NCBI RefSeq assembly: GCF_039541915.1
Contig: NZ_BAABHD010000022.1
Location: forward strand, 310,001-374,000
Direction: 5' to 3'
From: Nibrella saemangeumensis
Lineage (GTDB): Bacteria; Bacteroidota; Bacteroidia; Cytophagales; Spirosomataceae
Length of the DNA stretch: 64,000 nucleotides
Below, piece after piece: positions 36,348-44,623 of the stretch. A model generated the notes under the pieces. It saw only the letters and a list, made by a program, of their open reading frames with translations. It did not search any database and was not told the DNA's origin. The translations under genes were made by a program, and so were the position numbers. Every line of letters begins with the position of its first letter. Within the stretch, counting starts at the first letter, position 1.

Positions 36348-37820
36348 TTAGTAGCCGGGGTTCTGCTTAAGCTTTGGGTTCAGCGACAGCTGGTCCTTCG
36401 GAATCGGGAACAGTTCGCGGAACTTCTGCGAAGCCGGTTTAAACTGCCATGCTCTTGTATACTGATCAAAGCGAATCAGGTCCTGACGACGGTGGTATTC
36501 CCACGCCAGCTCCCGGCCCCGCTCGGCCAGAATATCGTTCAGGGTCAGTGCTGAGAACGCCTGAACACCTGCACGTGACCGAATCCGGTTGATGTCTGCA
36601 AGGGCATCCGCTGTTTTGCCTAAACGGAAATTTGCTTCACCCCGCATCAGGTAGGCGTCGGCCAGACGATAGATCACAAAGTCATTGCTCTGATCGTTGG
36701 TCGTGTTATTCCGCTGAATCTCATACTTCTGACTACGGGCCCCTGCCAGACGGGCAACAGGGCCAGCCGGCATTTCAAAGGCGGGAATTTCCGGGGTGAT
36801 CACCAGGGGTAATTCGCCATCCTTCAACGGAGTGCCGGCTGCATCAAATTGCTGGCCAACGATCCACATTTTCTTCCGGGCATCCTGATCGGTAAAGGTG
36901 TTGTAGAACTCAGCAATGGTAGCGTAACCATTCCAGGGACTTGCAGGCAGATTGTAGGTCAGTTTATGATCATAATGCAGCGTCCGCATGTGAATATTCA
37001 TACCGCCCCGCTTGGAGTTGTCAAAAGGAGTAGCCAGAATAATCTCCGGTGAGCCCTGGTTCTGCACCTTAAAGTTATCAAAGAAATCACCAGACAGCGA
37101 GAACTTGCCTGAGTTAATAATGGTGTTCAGCCGGTCGATAGACTTCTGCCACTGTGGCGTGCCGGTGTACACCTGCGCGTTCAGGTACATCTTGGCCAGG
37201 ATCATATCGACCACGTACTTGTTGAAACGACCGTAGTAGGCACCACCTACCGTTTCGCTCAGCTTAGGATAAACCTCCAGCAGTTCCTTTTCTACCCAGT
37301 TGAATACCTCTGTACGGGATTTCTGATCAGGCGAACCCGTGCCAACGTTTTCGGCAATAATGACATTGCCGAACAGATCCATGGCCACATAATGGAAAAA
37401 AGCCCGAAGTGCCCGTAACTCAGCGCGGGTATTTTCATCGGTGATCGTACCTAACTGCTGGTTGATGGACGTAATACTGTTGTAGATCCAGTTCCAGCGG
37501 CCGTTGAACTGATTATTGTCAGTAATCGGGTCCCAGGTATGGGTATACAGACGCTTCCAGTTATCGCCATCTTTCCAGTCACCACCCCGAGTCGGCACAA
37601 TCTGCTCATCCGTAGTGGCATTCAATTCGTTGTAATTACCAAAATATTCCCCCAAACTGTTGTACAGGGGACCGATAAGGGCAGCTTGTTGTTCAGGCGT
37701 GGTCCCAAACTGATCCGTTGGGATAACGTCGAATGTCTTTTCATTCAGATCTGTACAGGCCTGCCCGGCAAGGAGCACAGCCGTACAGCCGGCAAAGACT
37801 AGTATGTTGAAACGAAACAT
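36348..37820 (-). CDS. RagB/SusD-family outer-membrane lipoprotein
   Basis: This 490-residue lipoprotein (signal ending LLAGQAC, Cys22) is the surface lid that captures ligand for the SusC channel. Typical features are the N-terminal DLNEKTFDVIPTDQF, the TPR-like helices (ARAELRALRAFFHYVAMDLFGN read in parts), the middle DMILAKMYLNAQVY and the C-terminal RLADAYLMRGEANFRLGK and LAWEYHRRQDLIRF motifs. It starts 21 bp after susC. No glycoside hydrolase follows, unlike polysaccharide loci, so the ligand is probably not a glycan. Confidence 0.93.
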   Translation of the reverse strand: MFRFNILVFAGCTAVLLAGQACTDLNEKTFDVIPTDQFGTTPEQQAALIGPLYNSLGEYFGNYNELNATTDEQIVPTRGGDWKDGDNWKRLYTHTWDPITDNNQFNGRWNWIYNSITSINQQLGTITDENTRAELRALRAFFHYVAMDLFGNVIIAENVGTGSPDQKSRTEVFNWVEKELLEVYPKLSETVGGAYYGRFNKYVVDMILAKMYLNAQVYTGTPQWQKSIDRLNTIINSGKFSLSGDFFDNFKVQNQGSPEIILATPFDNSKRGGMNIHMRTLHYDHKLTYNLPASPWNGYATIAEFYNTFTDQDARKKMWIVGQQFDAAGTPLKDGELPLVITPEIPAFEMPAGPVARLAGARSQKYEIQRNNTTNDQSNDFVIYRLADAYLMRGEANFRLGKTADALADINRIRSRAGVQAFSALTLNDILAERGRELAWEYHRRQDLIRFDQYTRAWQFKPASQKFRELFPIPKDQLSLNPKLKQNPGY

Positions 37821-37841
37821 AGGTTTGTGTTTATTGATAAA

Positions 37842-40800
37842 TTAGAATGTCAGGTTAACACCCAATTGGAACGAACGCGTTTTCGGGTAGATACCACCCG
37901 CATCCATACCAATGCTTTCCGGTGCACGACCCCGGCCGTTGTCTGAGAGATTCCCTCTCACTTCCAGTTCCGGATCAACACCTTTATACCCCGTCAATAC
38001 AAACAGGTTGTTACCACCAGCATAAATCCGGGCGTTGGTAATGTACTTACCAGGCGTTAGCGGTACATTGTAACCGATCTGCCAGTTGTCCAGACGCGCA
38101 AACGAGCCGCTCTCCAGCCAGTAGGTCGACAATACGTTGGTGCTGTACTCTTTCGGCAGCGTGGTTACGTCGCGCAGCATATTAGTCTCCAGGATCGAGC
38201 CGGGAATCATCAGGTTCGAACGCAGGTTGTTCAGGATCTTGTTGCCGAACACTCCGCGAATCTGGAAGTTCAGGTCGAAGTTACCAAACCGGAAGCTGTT
38301 GATAAAGGCACCCGTCAGGAACGGCTGGGGATTACCCTGGTTCAGCGGGTTACCGGCGGCAAAGCGAACAGCTGCGTCAGCCTTGCTCACATCAGTTACC
38401 GGCTGATCGCCACTACCCGATACCAATAATACTTTGCCATCTGATGAGAAGCCAGCAAAGGTTGGTACGTTGTTGAACGTGCCCAGCGGACTACCCGGCT
38501 GTACAATAGACGCAAATACGTCTGACAAACCACGACCACCAAAGGCATTGAATCGAACGATACCTGAATCGAACTGGTCATTCTTCAGGGAGACAATCTC
38601 GTTGCGGTTCAATGATCCAACGATGCGTGCCGTCCAGACAAAGTTCTCTTTGGCAATCACATCACCACCCAATGAAAGTTCAATACCCTGGTTGCGCATC
38701 GAGCCTACGTTGGCCGTAATGCGGTCGGTAAAATAGCGAACACCATCGGCGGGTACAGTATAGTTGTAGAGCATGTCGCGGGTCAGCTTGTTATACACCT
38801 CCAGTGTACCCGTCAGGCGGCTGTTGAACAGCTGGAAGTCGAGACCAACGTTGGTCTGCTCGACCACCTCCCACTTCAGATCCGGGTTGGCGTTCTGGGT
38901 GATACCATAACCCGGCAGGAAGTCGCCAATAGAACCGTTGTAGTACGTACCACGCGGACCATACAACTGCAGCGACTGGTATGGGCTAATCCCTTCGGTG
39001 TTACCCGTCTGACCCCAGCCGGCGCGCAGCTTCAGGAAGTTCAGCACGTTGCCTTTGGGGAAGAAGGACTCGTTGGTCAGCGTCCAGCCGGCAGCCAGGG
39101 ATGGGAACAATCCCCACTTGTTATTAGCACCCAGTTTAGAGCTGCCATCCCGACGCAGGGTAGCCGTTACGTTGTACTTGTCGCCCAGGTTAACCGTTGC
39201 CCGACCGAAGAACGAAGCCAGCTTGAGCTGGTTACGGTACGACGACGCATAATCAGAACGCGGACTGGTCAGTGAACCGGCACCTAATCCCAGGTTATTA
39301 TAGCTGATCGCGTTGGTGAGGAACTGAGAGTTGTAGGCTCCGAAACCATCATAATCCACCTGCTGGTACGAATAACCACCCAGCACCGTAAAATTGCTGT
39401 TGTTCTCACCAAAGCCACGGGTATAGTTTGCGGTCAGTTCGAGCAGGCGGTCATTGGTGGTGTTCAGGTAACGCTCTGCACCACGTACTTCACCCGCATA
39501 GGCCTTAATGTTCCGGGCCCGGAAACGACTGGTTGTGTTATTTTCATTCCGGTATTGGCCATTAACGCCAAGCGTCAGGCCATCCAGAACTTCGTACCGC
39601 ACGTTCATACCCCCAATAATCTGCCGGTTCGACTGATCAAAGTTTTGATTTTCCAGCATGGCAACCGGATTGAACAAATCGAAGCTGCCAGGAATCTCAT
39701 AATAAGATCCATCGGCATTACGTACCGGTAGGGTAGGCAGGAAGGTAACAGCACGCCCAATAATGCCCCAGTCAGCCAGTTTACTTTCGCGGCTCTGTAC
39801 TGACAGGTTATAGGCGATGTTCAATCGGTTGTCCAGCGCTTTCTGATCAAGGTTGATCCGGCCGGTTAACCGGTTGAATCCGGTGTTCTTTACAGTACCC
39901 TGCTGGTTAATGTAGTTTAATGAACCCCGGTAACTGAATCCCTGTGAACCACCAGAAACGGCCAGATCATGGTTGTTGGTATAAGCCGTCCGGGTGATTT
40001 CTTTAACCCAGTCGGTGTCATAGTTACCATCCGGGAAACGCTGCTTATCGCTCAGGTTGGTAGACCCTTTAATGGCGGTTACAGCATCTCGGTAACTAGG
40101 TCCATCGAGCAGATCGAGCCGGTTCGAAATGGTTTCCATACCCACGTAGTTATTGAAGTTAACCACGGTCCGGCCTGATTTACCCCGCTTGGTCGTAACG
40201 ATGATAACGCCGTTGGCCGCGCGTGAACCGTAGATCGCAGCCGCCGAAGCATCCTTCAACACATCCATTGACTCAATGTCTTCCGGCGCGATGGTGTTAA
40301 TTGGCACACCAATCATGCCATCGACCACGTACAACGGATCAGAGCCACCGGCCAGTGAGGTATAACCCCGCAAACGAACGGTTGGGTTCTGGTTGGGGTC
40401 GCCGGAAGGCCGGGTAATAACCAGACCGGCTACTTTACCCTGAATGGCCTGCAGCGGGTTCGGGTTGATACCAGGGTTAAAATCCTTAGCGCTCACCTGA
40501 ACTACGGAACCCGTTACATCTTTACGACGCTGGGTACCGTAACCCACCACCACAACTTCCTCCAGTGCTTTAGTGTCGGAGGAGAGGTTAACATCAACCG
40601 TCGAGCGGTTACCCACGGCTACTTCCTGCGTTGTCAGACCGATAAAGCTGAACACCAGAGTAGCGTTATCGGGTACGTTACTGAGGGTGTACACCCCTTC
40701 TCCGTTGGTGGTGGTACCCCGATTGGTACCTTTGATCTGGACCGTTACACCGGGCAGGCCCGTGTTGTCTTCTGCCGAGACAACTTTACCGGTAACGGTT

Positions 40801-40964
40801 CTGTCCTGAGCTAAGGCCACCTGGTTACCGAGTAGTAAAAACAAAGCAAAAACCGTCAGCAAGCCGGAGAAAAGGCTTTTCTGTCCGGTTCGCCGGTACC
40901 AGGGAACTCTGGTCTGACCTACTTGGCCGCATGAGCGAAACATCCTGTAGGATTTGTGCATCAT
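37842..40964 (-). CDS. SusC/RagA-family TonB-dependent outer-membrane transporter
   Basis: This 1040-residue protein has a long N-terminal export segment (about 1-52, ending QVALAQ). A carboxypeptidase-like regulatory domain follows (VTGKVVSAEDNTGLPGVTVQIKGTNRGTTT, in short stretches), then the TonB box region (EVVVVGYGTQRRKDVTGS), the plug (PEDIESMDVLKDASAAAIYGSRAANGV) and a 22-strand barrel ending in GVNLTF. It imports ligand caught by SusD using the proton motive force. It is the first gene of the operon; no ECF sigma/FecR pair is adjacent. Confidence 0.95.
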   Translation of the reverse strand: MMHKSYRMFRSCGQVGQTRVPWYRRTGQKSLFSGLLTVFALFLLLGNQVALAQDRTVTGKVVSAEDNTGLPGVTVQIKGTNRGTTTNGEGVYTLSNVPDNATLVFSFIGLTTQEVAVGNRSTVDVNLSSDTKALEEVVVVGYGTQRRKDVTGSVVQVSAKDFNPGINPNPLQAIQGKVAGLVITRPSGDPNQNPTVRLRGYTSLAGGSDPLYVVDGMIGVPINTIAPEDIESMDVLKDASAAAIYGSRAANGVIIVTTKRGKSGRTVVNFNNYVGMETISNRLDLLDGPSYRDAVTAIKGSTNLSDKQRFPDGNYDTDWVKEITRTAYTNNHDLAVSGGSQGFSYRGSLNYINQQGTVKNTGFNRLTGRINLDQKALDNRLNIAYNLSVQSRESKLADWGIIGRAVTFLPTLPVRNADGSYYEIPGSFDLFNPVAMLENQNFDQSNRQIIGGMNVRYEVLDGLTLGVNGQYRNENNTTSRFRARNIKAYAGEVRGAERYLNTTNDRLLELTANYTRGFGENNSNFTVLGGYSYQQVDYDGFGAYNSQFLTNAISYNNLGLGAGSLTSPRSDYASSYRNQLKLASFFGRATVNLGDKYNVTATLRRDGSSKLGANNKWGLFPSLAAGWTLTNESFFPKGNVLNFLKLRAGWGQTGNTEGISPYQSLQLYGPRGTYYNGSIGDFLPGYGITQNANPDLKWEVVEQTNVGLDFQLFNSRLTGTLEVYNKLTRDMLYNYTVPADGVRYFTDRITANVGSMRNQGIELSLGGDVIAKENFVWTARIVGSLNRNEIVSLKNDQFDSGIVRFNAFGGRGLSDVFASIVQPGSPLGTFNNVPTFAGFSSDGKVLLVSGSGDQPVTDVSKADAAVRFAAGNPLNQGNPQPFLTGAFINSFRFGNFDLNFQIRGVFGNKILNNLRSNLMIPGSILETNMLRDVTTLPKEYSTNVLSTYWLESGSFARLDNWQIGYNVPLTPGKYITNARIYAGGNNLFVLTGYKGVDPELEVRGNLSDNGRGRAPESIGMDAGGIYPKTRSFQLGVNLTF

Positions 40965-41475
40965 AGGATTAGATTAATTGGTTAGTAATATATGTGAAAA
41001 AAGCGGGGCGCTTATGTAGCCTACAATCAACCGTGACGCGGAACGTCCATAGCCAAATCCAGTCAACGTATATATTGTGCGAAGGAGTAACTGTCTGCAA
41101 ATCAGTTCGTTTATATGGCGCCTTGACGGGTAATTATAGAATATCAACCTGACCCCAGCCGGCAAATTACAAAAATTAAACTCTATAATACAAATGCCAT
41201 TTTGCAAAAATTTAATTAGATTTTGGTTAAATAAAGTCAGTTAAAATCAGTAGATGCGTCGCTCATCGCGGACAGAGATTCTGTGAGCAGCACCCAGGGT
41301 ATAAATAAACCTGATTATCAAAGCGGTAAAGGCTCGATAGGCGGCCAGTAGATGCGCCCCCAGGCCGGTAAAAGGTTGTGGGTTTCTGCCCCCATTTACC
41401 GATAATTTCTTATTTTTAGGGCTTAATTGGCGGGCTTCTCCGGCTGCTTTACTTTCTCTCCTGCCTGTCAGGTAA
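40965..41475. other. Divergent intergenic region, susC / FAD-Fe-S dehydrogenase
   Basis: This is 511 bp with no supported gene. It must carry both promoters. I find no exact TAnnTTTG on the susC strand; TATTTTTA at 41411-41418 is the nearest for the dehydrogenase. A small hairpin AAGCG GGG CGCTT lies at 41001-41013 in the susC leader. The stretch 41160-41240 is very AT-rich. Confidence 0.4.
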
Positions 41476-44400
41476 ATGCTTATGACTTCAGATGCGCTCC
41501 GGCAACTGGCCGGACAATTGGAGGGTACACTCTACGATGATACCACCATGCGGACGCTCTACGCCACCGATGCGTCGGCTTACCGCGAAATGCCTCAGGC
41601 GGTGGTGGTGCCCCAAACAACCCGCGATCTCAAAACACTCATCGCGTTTGCGACCCAGCACAAGACGTCGCTGATCCCCCGCACCGGCGGCACCTCGCTG
41701 GCCGGTCAGGTAGTCGGCAATGGCATTGTGGTCGATCTTTCGGTGCATTTTACGCAGATTCTGGAGCTGAATCAGGCCGAAGGCTGGGTAAGGGTGCAGC
41801 CCGGGGTGATCCGCGATGAACTGAACATGTTCCTGAAGCCATATGGCCTCTATTTCGGGCCCGAAACGTCGACTGCCAACCGCGCCATGATCGGGGGGAT
41901 GGTCGGCAACAATTCCTGTGGTTCCAACTCGGTGGTTTATGGCTCTACACGGGAACATCTGCTGGAGGTGAAGGCGATACTGGCGGATGGGAGCGAGGTT
42001 GAATTTAAAGAAATTAAGACGGGGTCGACCGGCGATGAAGCGTTAAGAGTTAAGAGTCAGGAGAGCACGCTGGAGGGGGCCATTTACCGGCAGGTGGTGA
42101 ATGCGCTGGCGGAGCCGGCCACGCAGGAGGAGATCCGGCGGAATTTTCCGAAGCCGAGCATCGAGCGCCGGAATACCGGTTACGCGCTGGATATGCTGCT
42201 GGGTTGTGAGCCCTTTACACCGGGCGGGGAGCCGTTCAACTTCTGCAAGCTCATTGCGGGTTCAGAAGGTACGCTTTGCTTCCTGACCGAGATAAAACTG
42301 AACGTGGTACCCCTGCCGCCGAAAGAGGGCGGGGTGGTGTGTATCCACTTCAACACCATTGATGAGTCCTTGCGGGCCAACCTGATCGCGCTGAAGTACC
42401 AGCCTCAGGCCGTGGAACTCATAGATCATTATATTCTGGAATGTACCAAAGACAATATCGAGCAGCGCAAGAACCGCTTCTTTGTACAGGGCGATCCCGG
42501 CGCCATTCTGGTCGTCGACCTGTCGAGTGAAAACCGCGCCGAGATTGAGCGCCAGGCGGCCCAGTTGGAAGCCGAGATGCGCGAAGCCGGGCTGGGATAC
42601 CATTTTCCGCTGCTCTTTGGCGACGACGTTAAAAAGGTGTGGACGCTGCGGAAAGCGGGCCTGGGCCTGCTGGGCAACCTGCCCGGCGACGAAAAAGCGG
42701 TAGCGGTGATCGAAGACACCGCCGTAGACGTGCGCGATCTGCCCGATTACATCCGTGATTTCAACGCCATCCTGGCGAAGCACGGCATGTACTCCGTCCA
42801 CTACGCCCATGCCGGTTCCGGCGAATTGCACCTGCGGCCCATCATCAACCTGAAGACTCAGGAGGGCCATCAGCAGTACCGGATGATTGCCGAGGAGATT
42901 GCTATGCTGGTTAAGAAATACGACGGCTCGCTCTCCGGCGAACACGGCGACGGCCGGCTACGGGGCGAATTTATCCCACAAATGGTGGGCCCGAAGAACT
43001 ACGAACTGATGCGTCAGTTGAAGTATACCTGGGATCCGCAGAATATCTTCAATCCCGGCAAGATTGTGGATACGCCCCCGATGGATACCTTCCTGCGGTA
43101 CGAAGCGGGGCAGTCGTCTCCTCAATTTAATACGGTGTTCCGCTACCACGACCAGACGGTGCTACAGCATGCCGAGCAGTGCAACGGCTCCGGCGACTGC
43201 CGCAAAACCCAACTGTCCGGCGGTACCATGTGCCCCAGCTACATGGCTACGCGTAGTGAACGCGATACCACCCGCGCCCGTGCCAATATGCTGCGCGAAA
43301 TGCTGACCCGCTCGCCCAAAGAGAACCGCTTCGACCATGAGGAGATTAAAGACGTAATGGACCTCTGCATCTCCTGCAAAGGCTGCAAGTCAGAGTGCCC
43401 GTCGGGCGTGGATATGGCGAAACTAAAAGCTGAATTCCTCCAGCATTATTACGACGCAAACGGCGTGCCCGTCCGCTCCCGGCTGATTGCCAACTTCGCC
43501 CGGCTGACGAACCTGGCGTCGCTGGTACCCTGGGCCTACAATGCCATATTTGATACCGAGCCGCTCCGGCGCATCGCCAACCGGGTGGTCGGCTTCCATC
43601 CCGACCGCACCATGCCGCTGCTGCATAAGACGACGCTGCGGAAGTGGTTTGCCGGCAGGCAGCACACCCCCCCGGCCCCCCTTGACAGGGGGGAGGGCCG
43701 CTTCGTTCCTGCGGCTTCGGATCAGGAGCATATACCAACCGCTGCTATTCCAACTCAGGGTGTCAATAGCCCTACTCATCCCATGCCGGGGACGCCTTTC
43801 CCCCCTAACAAGGGGGGCAGGGGGGTGTACCTCTTCTGCGATGAGTTCACCAACTACAACGACGTTGAAATCGGACAGAAGGCCATATTGCTGCTGGAGA
43901 AACTGGGCTATAATGTAATCATTCCCGAACACGGCGAAAGCGGCCGGGCACCCATCTCAAAGGGCTTGATTCGGTATGCCAAAACGCTGGCGGAGCGGAA
44001 TGTGCGGGACCTGAAAGACCTCATCACCGTTGAAACACCCCTGGTGGGTCTGGAGCCGTCGGCGATCCTGACCTTCCGGGATGAGTACCCCGACCTGGTT
44101 GATCAGTCACTGCTGCCCGACGCCCGACGGCTGGCCGAAAACTCTCTGACGTTCGAGGAGTTTATAGCGAGAGAGATCGACAAGGGGAACATTACCAAGC
44201 AGCAGTTTACGTCGGAGAAACGATTAATAAAACTGCACGGGCATTGCCAGCAGAAAGCGGTATCGTCGCTGGTGCCGGCCAAGAAGATGCTGTCGCTGCC
44301 GGAGAACTTCACGGTGCATCTGATTCCGTCGGGCTGTTGCGGTATGGCGGGTTCGTTCGGGTACGAGGCCGAGCATTACGAGGTATCGATGAAGATTGGC

Positions 44401-44547
44401 GAACTGGTGCTGTTTCCGACGGTACGGCAGCAGCCGGACGATGTGATCATTGCCGCACCGGGAACCAGTTGCCGGCATCAGATCAAAGACGGAACCGGTC
44501 GCAAGGCAAAACATCCGGCCGAGATTTTATACGAAGCCCTGCGGTAA
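41476..44547 (+). CDS. Fused FAD-linked oxidase / Fe-S (CCG) dehydrogenase, D-lactate/D-2-hydroxyacid type
   Basis: This 1023-residue protein has, in order, a PCMH FAD-binding domain (PRTGGTSLAGQ near 74), an FAD-oxidase C domain with YAHAGSGELHLRP and SGEHGDGRLRGEF, a ferredoxin-like domain (CNGSGDC, CPSY, then CISCKGCKSECP) and a CCG-type domain (HGHCQQKA, PSGCCGMAGSFGYE). It oxidises a 2-hydroxyacid such as D-lactate, glycolate or 2-hydroxyglutarate and passes electrons to the membrane. Residues about 730-784 (QHTPPAPLDRGEG to FPPNKGGRG) are an in-frame insert encoded by a palindromic repeat, and residues 190-197 come from a short heptad repeat. An ATG two codons on is an alternative start. 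Confidence 0.9.
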   Translation: MLMTSDALRQLAGQLEGTLYDDTTMRTLYATDASAYREMPQAVVVPQTTRDLKTLIAFATQHKTSLIPRTGGTSLAGQVVGNGIVVDLSVHFTQILELNQAEGWVRVQPGVIRDELNMFLKPYGLYFGPETSTANRAMIGGMVGNNSCGSNSVVYGSTREHLLEVKAILADGSEVEFKEIKTGSTGDEALRVKSQESTLEGAIYRQVVNALAEPATQEEIRRNFPKPSIERRNTGYALDMLLGCEPFTPGGEPFNFCKLIAGSEGTLCFLTEIKLNVVPLPPKEGGVVCIHFNTIDESLRANLIALKYQPQAVELIDHYILECTKDNIEQRKNRFFVQGDPGAILVVDLSSENRAEIERQAAQLEAEMREAGLGYHFPLLFGDDVKKVWTLRKAGLGLLGNLPGDEKAVAVIEDTAVDVRDLPDYIRDFNAILAKHGMYSVHYAHAGSGELHLRPIINLKTQEGHQQYRMIAEEIAMLVKKYDGSLSGEHGDGRLRGEFIPQMVGPKNYELMRQLKYTWDPQNIFNPGKIVDTPPMDTFLRYEAGQSSPQFNTVFRYHDQTVLQHAEQCNGSGDCRKTQLSGGTMCPSYMATRSERDTTRARANMLREMLTRSPKENRFDHEEIKDVMDLCISCKGCKSECPSGVDMAKLKAEFLQHYYDANGVPVRSRLIANFARLTNLASLVPWAYNAIFDTEPLRRIANRVVGFHPDRTMPLLHKTTLRKWFAGRQHTPPAPLDRGEGRFVPAASDQEHIPTAAIPTQGVNSPTHPMPGTPFPPNKGGRGVYLFCDEFTNYNDVEIGQKAILLLEKLGYNVIIPEHGESGRAPISKGLIRYAKTLAERNVRDLKDLITVETPLVGLEPSAILTFRDEYPDLVDQSLLPDARRLAENSLTFEEFIAREIDKGNITKQQFTSEKRLIKLHGHCQQKAVSSLVPAKKMLSLPENFTVHLIPSGCCGMAGSFGYEAEHYEVSMKIGELVLFPTVRQQPDDVIIAAPGTSCRHQIKDGTGRKAKHPAEILYEALR
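42042..42062 (+). repeat. Short heptad repeat inside the FAD/Fe-S gene
   Basis: Three heptamers follow in order: GTTAAGA, GTTAAGA, GTCAGGA. They are read in frame as part of ALRVKSQES between FAD-domain segments. Length is only 21 bp, so chance is possible; it matters because other GT(N)5 heptads occur in this window. Confidence 0.5.
43665..43827 (+). repeat. Palindromic repeat element inserted in frame in the FAD/Fe-S gene
   Basis: The ends are inverted copies: left 43665-43684 (CACCCCCCCGGCCCCCCTTG) and right 43809-43827 (reverse complement CACCCCCCTGCCCCCCTTG). Each end also forms its own hairpin, CCCCCC TTGACA GGGGGG (43676-43692 region) and CCCCCC TAACAA GGGGGG (43800-43817). The inner 120 bp has no similar structure. 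The whole element keeps the frame and falls between the ferredoxin and CCG domains, in a probable linker. Confidence 0.8.
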
Positions 44548-44623
44548 GGCAGAATACCATTTCGGGCAAGAGCGCGTTTATTGTAACATATATTTTAGCT
44601 ATAGTTTTCTTAACGACCACTTC

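Noticed and set aside
40974..41207. 77-codon open frame upstream of susC
   Set aside because: It lies in the AT-rich promoter region with no signal, domain or ribosome-site support.
43665..43827. Reading the GC-rich element as a CRISPR or a terminator
   Set aside because: There are only two inverted ends and no spacer series, and it lies inside an open coding frame.
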